Assembly: GCA_963930775.1 (NCBI GenBank)
Contig: OZ005691.1
Coordinates: forward strand, 5,453,000-5,516,999
DNA: 64,000 bases
From: Cliona cf. orientalis
Lineage: Eukaryota; Porifera; Demospongiae; Clionaida; Clionaidae
Direction: 5' to 3'
A program made the position numbers and the translations under genes. The notes under the pieces were generated by a model. That model had not been told where the DNA came from and searched no databases. It saw only the letters and a program-made list of their open reading frames with translations. Below, in pieces: positions 23,243-34,003 of the stretch. How positions within the stretch are numbered: position 1 is the stretch's first letter; each line of letters begins with the position of its first letter.

Positions 23243-23620
23243 ACTACGATCGGCTGGCTAGAAATTAATTTTTACTAACCTCGTGAAAAACTGCTGACTC
23301 AGAAGCATGTGGTACACGGACGCGGAAATAGTCTTCAGTAGTAGAAGCGCTTACGTGCATGTAATGAATTTATGCGTTTTTACTACTGACGACCATAATT
23401 ATGTATGTGCCGGCGTTTGTACTGCTGACGACCACTTCCGAATTGCTATGCACTATTAAAACACATAATAATTATCACAATGCAAATTACTGTGGCATTG
23501 CTGATATTTTTCTAGCCTCGTCCCCAGGCTCCCCGATCTTTTTCAACGCTCGCATTGAAAAAGATGGGGAGCCTGGGGATAAGGCTAATATTTTTCTACT
23601 TTGGATGCAGGTGTTCTTGA
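23243..23620 (+). repeat. block C, inverted copy of 58520-58775
   Basis: From CGATCGGCTGGCTAGAAATT to GCAGGTGTTCTTGA this matches the reverse complement of 58520-58775, apart from the hairpin element at 23513-23587. Landmarks are AACTGCTGACTCAGAAGCAT, GCGTTTTTACTACTGACGAC and CTTCCGAATTGCTATGCACT. At the right end, block C is joined to block A; here it is joined to block B. See findings. Confidence 0.75.
23513..23587. mobile_element. 75-bp palindromic hairpin element with 9-bp TSD
   Basis: TAGCCTCGTCCCCAGGCTCC...GGAGCCTGGGGATAAGGCTA: two arms of about 32 bp around a short CGCTCGC loop. ATATTTTTC lies directly outside on both sides (23504-23512 and 23588-23596). The related block C at 58.5 kb lacks it, giving an empty site. 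It is a minimal member of the TAG...CTA class. Confidence 0.9.
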
Positions 23621-24245
23621 AAAAAAAAAGATTTAAATAAATAATTGATGTTTGGGGGGGTTGGGAGCACTTGCAATTGGAAAGATAATTTTTACATGGG
23701 CACGCAGAATGGGTCGAAACTAGAGATTTGACCCTGGGGAATTTTGATTCACACCTTAGAATTAAAGTTACGGCCCTTTGAAGTTACCCCATATGTTTGT
23801 ATAGGAAGCCATGCATTTGCAATGTTTTCCACCCACGCGCTATGTGAGGGGCGGGGCCACGCGCGCACATGAACGTGACGACCATTACCCACTTTGGTCA
23901 AAATTGATGTACAGGCTGCCTGCTTGCATTGTATGGTTCTATATACTATGCATCCAGCTCAACTATGTGGTGGTTTTCGGACCATTTTTTTTCTGCTTAG
24001 TGTTCTGGTCTCCTTGTTATACACTAAGTAGAAATTACACACTATAATTACACACTAAGTAGAAAAAAAAGAAATAATTCATGGGGGAATTGGGAGTACT
24101 TGGGGACGTAATTTTTATACGGGCACGCAGAATAGGTCAAAATACAAAATTCGATGGCGCGGAATTTTGATTCACACCTTAGAATTAAAGTTATGGCACT
24201 TTAAAGTATTCCCATATGTTTGTATAGGGAAGCCATGCGTTTGCA

Positions 24246-26528
24246 ATGTTTTCCGCTCACGCGCACATAAACGTACTTACTCACTGCTCATCTGGTACGA
24301 ATTCCCTCATTGATTTAGTTTTTATGTCAGCTCCTAAAAATCTTATCAGCTGTACCACCATTCCTTCCCTGGCCAACTCTGACCATCTTGGCCTCCATGT
24401 TTCTTTTGCTGCAGGTTGTTCCAGGGTTAATGCAAAGTTGAAACGCCGCAAGATTTGGAGATACTCCCATGCTAACTTTGACCGGGCCTGCGAACTCCTT
24501 CACGAAATTGACCTGGACACATTGTTTGCTTCTGGTGATGCCAATACCTGCTGGGCCAACTGGAGTGCCAGATTTATGGAAATCATGGGAGAATGTATCC
24601 CTCAGTCATCCCTTCGCTCTCGACGCAATCTCCCTTGGCTCACCAAGCCAATAATCCAGGCTATCCGTCGCCGCAATGCTCTGTTCAGAGCATACAAACG
24701 AACAGCGAACAGTGCCGGATCTGCCTACCAGAGGTATCGAGCAGCGAGAAACAAAGTTGTTGCTATGTTGCGTCTAAGCAAGACTAAATTTTTTCGAGAT
24801 CTCAAATTTCAAACCTCTAAAGCTTTTTGGAAATCTATGAAGATGCTGAACAAGCAAGACTGCTCAATTCCCACATTAGTTTCAAATGGTTCTGCAATCA
24901 CAGACAACGTTGATAAGGCCAGCCTACTGAACTCCTTTTTCTACAAATGTTTTAATGCTAATTCGCCGCCGCTGCCAAATCTCCCTCCTAATTTGCAGCC
25001 TTCAAATTTTCCAGTGGAGCTACTTTGTGACGAGGCTGAAGTCTACGATTTAATCCTTGGTCTTGATCCTACAAAGTCCACCGGTCCTGACGGAATTTCC
25101 GTTAAGATGTTGAAAGGAACAATCGATGCAATAGTTCCTAGTCTCACCAGGATATTTAATCTATCACTATCTACTGGTACTTTCCCAAATTCATGGAAGT
25201 TGGCTCGCATTGTTCCAGTTCCCAAGTCTGGGGACTCCGCTGACCCTACCAATTACCGTCCCATATCTATTTTGTCTGTTGTCAGCAAACTACTCGAGCG
25301 CCATGTCCACCAGTCAATCTTCCGATATCTTAGCATTCACCACCCTCTATCAGTCCGTCAGTGGGGCTTTCTGCCAGGGAGGTGTACTGCGTCTGCACTT
25401 CTTTCCGTCACCCACGACTGGCTCCAGCAACTCGAATTAGGTAATGACACGTGTGTCATTTTCTTTGACTTGAGGAAGGCCTTCGACAGTGTGTCCCACA
25501 GCCTGCTCTTGCAAAGACTTGAAGAGATCGGCATAAATCAATATCTTGTCCAATGGATCCATAGCTATCTTTCGAGTAGGTCTCAGTCAGTTGTCGTAGG
25601 CGGTGAAGAGTCTCCTGTTCTTCCAGTAATCTCTGGAGTGCCGCAAGGCTCCGTGCTCGGCCCGCTTCTGTTCATAATCTTCATTAATGACATAGCCCAT
25701 CAGATCTCCTTTGGTAGTTCAATTTCTCTTTTTGCTGACGATATAGCTTTGTACAGGCCCATCCACTCTGACGTGGACTTCAGCATACTGCAGAGGGATG
25801 TCAATGCCATAGTATCATGGATTAACAATTCCTTACTTTCTCTGCAACCAGCTAAATGTTGCTCTATGCTTGTTTCCAGGAGGAGGAGCCCAAGTTCTCC
25901 CCCGTCCTTTTCAGTTCAGGGTACTCCACTCTCGCATGTTTCTTCTGTGAAGTACCTAGGTATTCTAATCAATTGTGACCTCTCTTGGTCTCCTCATGTA
26001 GCTAAACTTTGCAGTAAAGTTAGGAAGCTTGTTGGTCTCTTATATCGTCAGTTCTACAAGCATGCTGACTCTACCACCCTCCTTACATTATACAAATCTT
26101 TCATCCGCCCCCACCTCGAGTACGGCTCCATTGTGTGGGACCCATATCTTGCTAGGGATGTTGATGCTCTTGAGAAGGTTCAGAGATTTGCCTTGCGTGT
26201 ATGTCTCAAGAACTGGTCCTCTGATCATAATCAATTGTATATACAGAGTCAAATCCCTGCTCTTTCTGACAGGCGTAAGCAATGTAGGCTGAGTCACTTG
26301 TTCAAAATAGTCAACGATCTGACTGTCTTTCCTGAAGCACCTCTCCAATATCGGATCATTAATTACAACAACAGGTTTTCTCATGCTCTGCAGCTTCAAA
26401 ACATAGCGGCTAGAACTTCTCAGTTCCATAATTCATTTTTCCCCAGGACCATTGCACAATGGAACACCCTGCCTTGCAGCACTGCCTCTTCACCCTCTGT
26501 TTATGTTTTCAAATCGAACCTATTATAG
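24246..26528 (+). CDS. LINE ORF2, 5'-truncated: endonuclease end plus complete reverse transcriptase
   Basis: An open frame of 760 codons. The first ~10 residues come from the host TTAA unit, and LINE sequence starts at 24275. Residues ~15-50 are the end of an APE-type endonuclease, with the NSLIDLVF and SDHLGL motifs. Residues ~270-530 are the reverse transcriptase: TGPDGIS, NYRPISILSVVSKLLER (about 335), FFDLRKAFDSVSH (motif A), SGVPQGSVLGPLLF (motif B), LFADDIALY (catalytic motif C, about 497), VKYLGILIN. The C-terminus has an aromatic IAQWNTLP motif. Both catalytic Asp pairs are present, and no stop or frameshift breaks the RT, so insertion was recent. It lacks ORF1 and most of the endonuclease. 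Closest, by motif reading, to the CR1/L2/Jockey assemblage. Confidence 0.93.
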   Translation: MFSAHAHINVLTHCSSGTNSLIDLVFMSAPKNLISCTTIPSLANSDHLGLHVSFAAGCSRVNAKLKRRKIWRYSHANFDRACELLHEIDLDTLFASGDANTCWANWSARFMEIMGECIPQSSLRSRRNLPWLTKPIIQAIRRRNALFRAYKRTANSAGSAYQRYRAARNKVVAMLRLSKTKFFRDLKFQTSKAFWKSMKMLNKQDCSIPTLVSNGSAITDNVDKASLLNSFFYKCFNANSPPLPNLPPNLQPSNFPVELLCDEAEVYDLILGLDPTKSTGPDGISVKMLKGTIDAIVPSLTRIFNLSLSTGTFPNSWKLARIVPVPKSGDSADPTNYRPISILSVVSKLLERHVHQSIFRYLSIHHPLSVRQWGFLPGRCTASALLSVTHDWLQQLELGNDTCVIFFDLRKAFDSVSHSLLLQRLEEIGINQYLVQWIHSYLSSRSQSVVVGGEESPVLPVISGVPQGSVLGPLLFIIFINDIAHQISFGSSISLFADDIALYRPIHSDVDFSILQRDVNAIVSWINNSLLSLQPAKCCSMLVSRRRSPSSPPSFSVQGTPLSHVSSVKYLGILINCDLSWSPHVAKLCSKVRKLVGLLYRQFYKHADSTTLLTLYKSFIRPHLEYGSIVWDPYLARDVDALEKVQRFALRVCLKNWSSDHNQLYIQSQIPALSDRRKQCRLSHLFKIVNDLTVFPEAPLQYRIINYNNRFSHALQLQNIAARTSQFHNSFFPRTIAQWNTLPCSTASSPSVYVFKSNLL

Positions 26529-26666
26529 TTATTAGTTAATATTTTTCTCATTAGTTATAAGTCGGGTCTCATGTTTTTGTTAGCACTTTTTGCTATTCAT
26601 GTGACCTCTGTATATTTTACGACAGAAATTATTATACACAAAAAAAAACAAAAAAAAAAAAAAAAA
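24275..26666 (+). mobile_element. 5'-truncated LINE copy with poly-A tail and TSD
   Basis: Inserted into a reverse TTAA unit: CACATAAACGT precedes it and, after the A-rich tail (about 26639-26666), AACGTGACGACC resumes the unit, so the duplication is (A)ACGT with some ambiguity from the poly-A. The 3' UTR is about 110 bp. Orientation is + while the host unit is reverse. Confidence 0.9.
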
Positions 26667-27107
26667 ACGTGACGACCTTTACCAACTTTAGACAAAATTG
26701 AAGTTTAGGCTGCCTGGTTGCATTGTATGGTTCTACTATGCATCCAGCTCAATTATGTGGTGGTTTCTGGACAATTTTTTCTGCTTAGTGTGTGGTCCCC
26801 TTGGTACAAAAAAAGGAAAAAAAAAATAATTCGTGGGGGAACTAGGAACACTTGGGGATGTAATTTTTACTTGGGCAAGCAGAATCGGTCGAAGAACGAG
26901 ATTTGATATGAGAAAATTTTGATTCACGCCTTAGAATTAAAGTTACGGCCCTTTAAAGTTTACCCATATGTTTGTATAGGGAAGCCATGTGTTTGCAATG
27001 TTTTGAGTCCCGGTGTGCGTTATTTAGAAAATCGCTTGTCCAGTACATGCATAGGCTACCATGCAGCTGGTATTGTATCCAGAGACTTGCTGAATGGATG
27101 AAGAATC

Positions 27108-27520
27108 AGCCACAACAGTAACTCCTGTTTTTGCTGAGAGGTAGGTGGGGCAATACAGCTATAATTTTACATTGTGTATGCATGGATGTGGGAAAGTACA
27201 TCTAGTTCAGAAACATAACTAAAATTGTTTTGTGCTTCTCCCCTAGCCTTGTGTGTGTGCTGTGGTGATCTTGAGTACTAGTACGAAGTAACGTGTTGCA
27301 GGGGCCACTGGTACTGAATCTTTTCCCCTCGCCTTGTGTGTGTGCTGTGGTGATATTGAGTACTAGTAGGAAGTAATATGTCGCAGGCCAGGCCCAGGCC
27401 ACTGGTACTGAACCTCTCAACATTGATCATATACTCTGAGTTTTCTAGGCTCTATTAGGAGCATAGACAGCCTTGTTTCAGATTGTATGGGCATCCAGCT
27501 CAACTATGTGGTAGTCTCTG
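27108..27520. repeat. segment inverted-duplicated with 47960-48375
   Basis: Contains two direct copies of a GTGTGTGCTGTGGTGAT...GAGTACTAGTA motif and matches 47960-48375 in reverse complement, including both internal copies. It shows that the left reverse array and right forward array descend from one duplicated block, not just from independent insertions of a family. Confidence 0.75.
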
Positions 27521-28772
27521 GACAATTTTTTTCTGCTTAGAGTGTGCAGTGTCCTTGAAAAGAAAAAAGGAATAGGGAAGAAATAAAATCTTAGGGGTCT
27601 ATAAAGCATATTATGCCACAATTTTTATATGGGCACGCAGAATGAGTCGAAACTAAGGATTTGATCTTGGGGAATTTTGATTCACACCTTAGAATTAAAG
27701 TTACGGCCCTTTGAAGTTATCCCATGTTTGTATAGGAAGCCATGCATTTGCAATGTTTTCCGCCCACGCGCTACGTGAGGGGCGCCGGGCGGGGCCACGC
27801 GCGCACATCAACGTGACGACTATTACCCAATTTGGTCAAAATTGATGTATAGGCTGCCTGCTTGCATTGTATGGCTCTACTATGCATCCAGCTCAACTAT
27901 GTGGTGGTTTTCGGACACTTTTTTTTCTGCTTAGTGTTCTGATCGCCTTGTTAACACACTAAGTAAAAAGGAATAGGGAAGAAAAATCTTAGGGGTCTAT
28001 AAAGCTTATTATGCCATAATTTTTATATGAGCAATTTTTTCCTGCTTAGTGTGTGGTCTCCTTGTTATACATTTTATACACACACTAAGTAGAAAATAAA
28101 AAAATATAAAAGTTCACGGGGGGTTTGGGAGCACTTGGGGAGATGATTTTTACATGGGCACGCAGAATGGGTCGAAATTAGAGATTTAACCCTGGGGAAT
28201 TTTGATTCATGCCTTAGAATTAAAGTTACGGCCCTTTAAAGCTTTCCCATAATATGTTTGTATAGGGAAGCCATGCGTTTGCAATGTTTTCCGCCCACGC
28301 GCTACGTAAAAAACGGGGAATACCCGTGGTGTGCGTTATTTAGAAATTTTCTCAAAATTGGAGTATAGGTTGTTTACTTGCTTTGTATGACTCTACTCTG
28401 CATCCTAGGTGTATTATGTGGTTTTCTGGACAATTATTTTCTGCTCAGTGTGCACGCTAGCTTGAAAAAAAACAAACTATTAAATAAATAATCTAATTCA
28501 TGGGGGTTTGGGAACACTTGGGGTGATAATTTTCACATGGGCACGCAGAATGGGTCAAAACTAGAGATTTGACCTGAAAGAATTTTGATTCACGCCTTAG
28601 AATCAAAGTTATGGCCCTTTGAAGTATCCCCATGTTTGTATAGGAAGCCATGCGTTTGCAATGTTTTCCACCCACGCGCTATGTGAGGGGCGTGGCCACG
28701 CGCACACAGTAAGGTGACGACCTTTACCAATTTTTGTCAAGATTGAAGTTTAGGCTGTCTGCTTGCATTGCC

Positions 28773-29148
28773 ATAGTTGCCAAGTTTTTGAAAATGGAAA
28801 CCGGGACATTTGACCACACCCACCACTTAAACCACACCCATCATTTAAACCGCACCCACTACCACTGTATAATCAATAATGATGAGAGAGAACTGAACAG
28901 TGAAGATTGCAATAATGTAAAAGGTACCGAGTGTGGATAAGTATTATTGTCATGAAGTTAGTAGTCCAAGATTACTTTGAAGATTTTTGGAACATTTGCA
29001 AACTAGTTGCCTTCAGCTCTTTGACAGTAGCTCCTTTGGCAGTTTCATGTGCCACACCCCCAGTCTGGACTGCTCTACCGGGACATGATCGGGACAGGAG
29101 TCCAAATATCGGGACTGTCCCGGTCAAAACGGGACGGTTGGCAACTAT
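28773..29148. mobile_element. 376-bp hAT-like MITE, 8-bp target duplication
   Basis: ATAGTTGCCAA at 28773 is inverted at 29148 (TTGGCAACTAT). GCATTGCC/GCATTGCA flank it (28765-28772, 29149-29156; one mismatch), and the surrounding unit's consensus (CTTGCATTGTATGG) confirms the insertion point. The 8-bp duplication suggests hAT. Internal repeats include CACACCCA and GGGACTGTCCCGGTCAAAAC. A related truncated copy may lie near 19900. Confidence 0.8.
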
Positions 29149-29589
29149 GCATTGCATAGGTCTATGTGGTGGTCAGGACTGTTTTTTTCTGCTTAGTGTG
29201 TCCACTTCTTGAAAAAAAAAGATTTAAATAATTGATGTTTGGGGAGTTTGGGAGCACTTGGGGAGATAATTTTTACATGGGCACGCAGAATGGGTCGAAA
29301 CTAGAGATTTGACCCTGGGGGATTTTGATTCACACCTTAGAATTAAAGTTATGGCCTTTTGAAGTTACCCCATATGTTTGTATAGGAAGCCATGCATTTG
29401 CAATATTTTCCGCCCACACGCTACGTGAGGGGCGGGGCCACGCGCGCATATTAACGTGATGACCATTAACCACTTCAATCAAAATTCATGTATAGGCTGC
29501 CTGCTTGCATTGTATGGCTCTACTATGCATCCAGCTCAACTATGTGGCAGTTTTTTTCTGCTTAGTGTTTTGGTCGCCTTGAAAAAAAA

Positions 29590-29995
29590 AGCTAATTATG
29601 CCTAATTAAGCATGTGGGCATGTTCCTGGCACTGTATGGAGTGTGTGCATGTGCGTTAATGCAGGTTTTATTGCTTCCGATTGGGCGTGGCTTCACGGGC
29701 CAGTGGTTGGACATCGGGTGGCCAGTTGGCACTTGATTGAGAATGGTGGTCCTTGAGGCACAGGGTGGTGCTGTTTTGGGCGTGGCCTGGCCCCTCCCTT
29801 CCGGCTCGGCTTCCGGTCCATTGAGGTTATTAAATGAACACTTCCGGCTCTAGCAGCCACACCCCTGAGACCTGGGCAATTAAAAGGGCGTGGTTACACA
29901 ACATGCACCTCACTAATGACTTTGATGTGGTTTAGGTGTCATATTCCCCACCTCACGTCCACGCAATTTAATGGTATCTTAATATTGGGTAAATA
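29590..29995 (-). repeat. GC-rich repeat, shorter inverted copy of 54125-54890
   Basis: From GCTAATTATGCCTAATTAAG to CACGCAATTTAATGGTATCTT this matches the reverse complement of 54140-54888 but lacks about 370 internal bp. It is markedly GC-richer than its surroundings (GGGCGTGGC-type words). No stop-free frame is shared with the long copy throughout. Confidence 0.75.
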
Positions 29996-30443
29996 AGTAG
30001 CTATAGGATCATCACTAAGACTCCAGGACTATGTTTTACCATGAATGTTTTTCATGACTCCTGTCAAGCTACTTTGTGTTTAGAGGTGGCCTGTAGTCTC
30101 CAAACTAGTCTTATTTAAACTATTAAGAGCTCACTCTGTCCCTAGCTCATGATCAAGCGTCTGTTTTCAACAGTATTATTCATTATGATGCATTAATCAA
30201 CCGCAACTGAGACAGCCCTGGACAAGTTCACAAGCTGTGATATCATGAATCCTGTCAAATGCAAACTGGTGTTACAAAGGAATTATATGACATTGTATTA
30301 TATAACATTTGGACTGCCAATGTGTATTAGTAAGGCTGGGGCTTGTACAAAGTCCTTATGGAAAATCATTAAACATCATAAATAAATTTACCCCCTCTCT
30401 TAACGTCACGGTATTTTAGCATAGATTCAAACCTGGAGTTGTT

Positions 30444-30760
30444 AACCTTCGGAGCATGCGCTGTAGGGTTACGGTAGTTGTTCTGTGTGTGTCTGTGTAT
30501 GTACATGTATCTGTGTGTCTGTCTGCTACCACACTAGCTGCTATATACCTCGTTTGGAAGTCCAAAGTGCAGTGTTATACAGTTCTTTTTGGTGTTGCAA
30601 ATGTATGAATTGGGTGAGTTTTGCTGAAATTGCTTTATTCGCCAGTTATATTGGAGTCATATATGCTGATACTAAGCTTCTTGACTTTTCCCATACTAAC
30701 AACACAGTGCCTTCTTCACTTCTTGAGAGACTCTGCAATCACTAATACTTCAAATGAACA
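30444..30760 (+). repeat. TTAACC(C/T)TCGG repeat, copy 1
   Basis: TTAACCTTCGGAGCATGCGC followed by TACGGTAGTTG, a GTGTGT-rich stretch, GCTAGCTGCTATATACCTC and AAGCTTCTTGACTTT. The same series occurs at 42594-42880 in the same orientation with many substitutions. An old, unclassified interspersed repeat. Confidence 0.65.
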
Positions 30761-32567
30761 GTGTGTGCAAGGGGTGGTCACATATATACCTGCTATACTG
30801 ACACCTGCGACCAGGATCGAAGTGAGATCAAGCTAAAATTGGAAATGATCAAGACATCCATTTACGCTGCTCAAATCAAGGTCAAGATGGGTATTGTCCT
30901 TTGACTCCACCCATGCCCCGCTCACCCTGGTTGGCAATCAAGGGTCAAGGCTCTTTTAGCGGTGTGATCAAGCGAGCAAGGTCCAAATGGATTTGATGAT
31001 CCTCCAGTTTTATCCTAGCTTTCTCTACTGCACAGAGAGATCTATAATTGGTAAGCACAATAAATCCATCAAACTTGTCGAAAAGGTCCTTCTTTTGCTT
31101 CAAATCCTTTGGTAAGGCCCTTTAGTGTAACAAACACTGGCCATGCATACCAATTGTGCTCTATAAGTAGGGATGACCAGGATATGTCATATATGTAATA
31201 CATTACAAAACATCAAATATCTCAATTTCTAAGATTTTTAACTTTCATATTCGTGATCTACACCAGAATACCTATGAGTATCTATCAAGCTCCCAAAACA
31301 TCCATGGAAAAAAATCAGGTATGCCTGAACCAGCTCTTTTTGTCTTTTGGAAAAAAGTGCAAATTGTCAATCTTTCTTTCATCCTTTTCAGGGCTAACTC
31401 AAGACTGGCTTGATTTCTCACCTTAGCTCAAGTGCAAATCACTCCATTTTGCTAAGTGTACGTCTATGGCATGCTATTTTTGTGTTATGACGGTTGATAA
31501 ATCTTGGGTTTATGCAGCGTATTTCATATCTCAGATACACCATTTTGTCATATAATGCACGTGCTCGTATAGTGTTGCCATGGTGAAGTCATGTGACAGA
31601 CAATGTCAGTGCTAGTGCTAATGCAGTGCTAGGCGTGTACGTATAGCGCTAGCGCTAGCGTGCGCTCTATCGATCAACTATGAGTGCTCAGCGACAACTA
31701 AATGATAGCTACCAACACTAAACATCGCTTCCTAATCAGAAGGTACTCATCACTATGTGGCCCGAAACAGCCTTCTTTCAATTTTGTCACTGAGCCAGCT
31801 ATCTTTAGGAACGAGTTAATGAGGGGCAAGGCTACATGCATTCTCATCTTCCCAGTGGTATAGCAATGCCATGGGATGAAGCTCTTGAATATGGTATTCG
31901 GGGTAGCAGGCTTATGCAGGGTGTGTATTGAGCTCTAGCCACTGAGCCACTGTTTCAGGAGACAAGGCATGCCCTCACTGGCTGCTGCAACACCAGATTT
32001 TAGCATAGCTAAAACTACATAGCGCTTGGCAGAAGCCATTACACTGACATCTCCATGAAATTTCAATCTATAATAATGTATCATTGTATTATACAAGTGA
32101 AGGATAATCACTGAATTATATTTAATAGCAAGCATATGCACATTTCTTGAACACAGGTGTCCACTGTCTCGTGTATAAATACTAGCCTCGTGTCTGGATG
32201 TGTCTGGTCAGCATGTTAAACATGTATAGACAAACTTTTGGGTTACCATGCACTCAGTCTTCCAATGGTCTTGTAACCTGAAATCGAAGGTTCATGCGTA
32301 TACTTAGGCCAACCTTTTGATGCTGATGGGAGTATACTTATACATAATAATCATGCAAAAACGAAAATCTTTGGACGTTCTTCTGAACTCACTGCTAATT
32401 ACATAATTAAAATTTTACAGAAGATAGCTATAAGATAGTGAATGAAAACACAGACGTAGTTTTACCCATTGATGATAAAGTCCAGCATTAAACGGCAAAC
32501 CATGCTAGGTAGCTATGGTGTTGAAAGATATGAATTGACCAGAGAGCAAAAATAAAGAATAAAACAA

Positions 32568-32950
32568 GTATAAAAATAATTGAATAAATTGAAGGATGAA
32601 GTAGGTAGGATGACAGGGTTAAAAATTACACAAACAAGATTAGGATAATCACGTCCACTATACATCCCTACGCTTGCTTTTCTCTATTACCATGCTTCTG
32701 TTGGTGACCCATTGGTGCTATCCTTAATTTGAATTATACGCATGTGGAAGAAATTCACTAATATGCTCATAGGGGTGGGGAATAATCAGCTTTGATCATT
32801 GCATTACTGCCTGGTTAGTTAATTACCCAAAAGGCAAGCGTAGGGATGTATAGTGGATAATAATTATGATGATCCCTAATCTCGTTTGTGTAATTTTTGA
32901 TCCTGTCATCCCTACTTCATCCTTCAATTTATTTAATTATTTTTTTATAC
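32568..32950. mobile_element. 383-bp inverted-repeat MITE
   Basis: Arms of about 115 bp: GTATAAAAATAATTGAATAA...CATCCCTACGCTTGC (32568-32682) and its reverse complement (32836-32950), which includes GGATGAAGTAGGxAGGATGACAGG. A 150-bp spacer separates them. Target duplication is unclear. The long arms would give a foldback transcript. Confidence 0.75.
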
Positions 32951-34003
32951 ATGTAGATAAAGGCTGTCAAAAGATGCACACTTCCGTGATGCTGCAGCTC
33001 TATGTGCTATGTGTAGATTGATGCAGGATGTACATGCAACACACACGTGAGGTATGTGCTCTAGAGAGCTCTAGTTTCATGATTCTGCCATGATTCCTAC
33101 TTATTTCTGTAAAGGCCGGTTCACAATAATAATTATTATGAAACTATAATAATGCATTGTGTCACCTTCTCATTGACACTTATAGGAGCGTAATGCAACA
33201 CTAGGATAGACTCGAATCCTATTCTTGCGTCCTTGTGTTGCATTTTGCCTTCTTGCGTTGGATTGAAAAAAAGCAATGCAAACCCATCAATTTGTTTTAC
33301 ATAACGTAATATCTTGGATCAAATTTAATAGCAAAAGCTATACTGAGAGCATGGGTTCTCCTCCTTAACTTACATAGCATGCTGTTGCTATGATAATAGT
33401 GACCTAATATTAATTGAACACTGTTACCATCTATCCAATCTCTATTACTCTATATCGAACTAGGCCTTGGAATTAAACCTGCTGTGGCAAAGATTTTAAA
33501 GAAATAAGGTAATTAGACATAATAGTACTGAATATTATTTTTGTATTCGAGCAACTTCTTATTATTCCTGTTCATTGTCTAAAATAAATAATTATTATAC
33601 TATCATACAATGGCATTGTAATTAGTTTTCCCACATTCATATATTATATTATAATATGTGTGCAAGGTATGAAGTAATTGAATACCTGCACCATTGCTAT
33701 TGCGAAATAGCATAATAATAATAATATTGTTGTTTTGCACAATAGTACTTCATTGTAGCTTACGTTTTCGGTAACCATGCAGGAATAACAATCAGATATT
33801 AATATTAATAATTCGTGACTGTCACAGTCATAAACAATAACTATATAGTATTGTAAAAATTAAGGCTTGGTCTAAGCTAGCATTGTACTAACTATAATTG
33901 TGCTATAGCACTACCTCACTTGAAAGGAGAATAAACAAGTTAAAGGTTAAGGTATTATAACTAAGTCGATTATTTCGTTAGTGAGTACATGCATGTATAT
34001 ATC

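Larger units (their letters stand above)
23640..29581 (-). mobile_element. reverse-oriented array of TTAA-type 0.4-kb units with nested insertions
   Basis: At least seven copies of the unit in reverse orientation, recognised by GCATGCGTTTGCAATGTTTT (complement of the forward core) at about 23810, 24235, 26985, 27745, 28270, 28655 and 29390. Boundaries read TTTTTTCTGCTTAGTGTTCT + GGTCGCCTTG. At 27945-27960 the junction CCTTG/TTAA/CACACTAAG shows the TTAA site directly. Interruptions are the LINE (24275-26666), a duplicated segment (27108-27520) and a hAT-like MITE (28773-29148). The array mirrors the forward arrays at 45.8-58.5 kb. Confidence 0.75.
29996..33999. other. 4 kb between the reverse array and the kinase gene: low-copy DNA
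   Basis: AT-rich, mostly single-copy. A TTAACC-type repeat lies at 30444-30760 and an inverted repeat at 32568-32950. A + open stretch (about 31726-31865) and a - one (31935-32060) look slightly protein-like but have no recognisable domain or clean splice sites. The 3' UTR and polyadenylation site of the - strand kinase should lie below 34004; no AATAAA-type hexamer was assigned. Confidence 0.4.

Noticed and set aside
22080..23261. Long + ORF (393 codons) rich in GTRGT/APEAP repeats, and other minisatellite ORFs on both strands
   Set aside because: The 9-bp period contains no stop in most frames, so long ORFs appear in up to five frames at once. No start context, signal or non-repeat domain supports any one of them.
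31935..32141. - strand 68-codon ORF ending SEGMPCLLKQWLSG
   Set aside because: Slightly protein-like, but no acceptor/donor pair, family or neighbour supports it.
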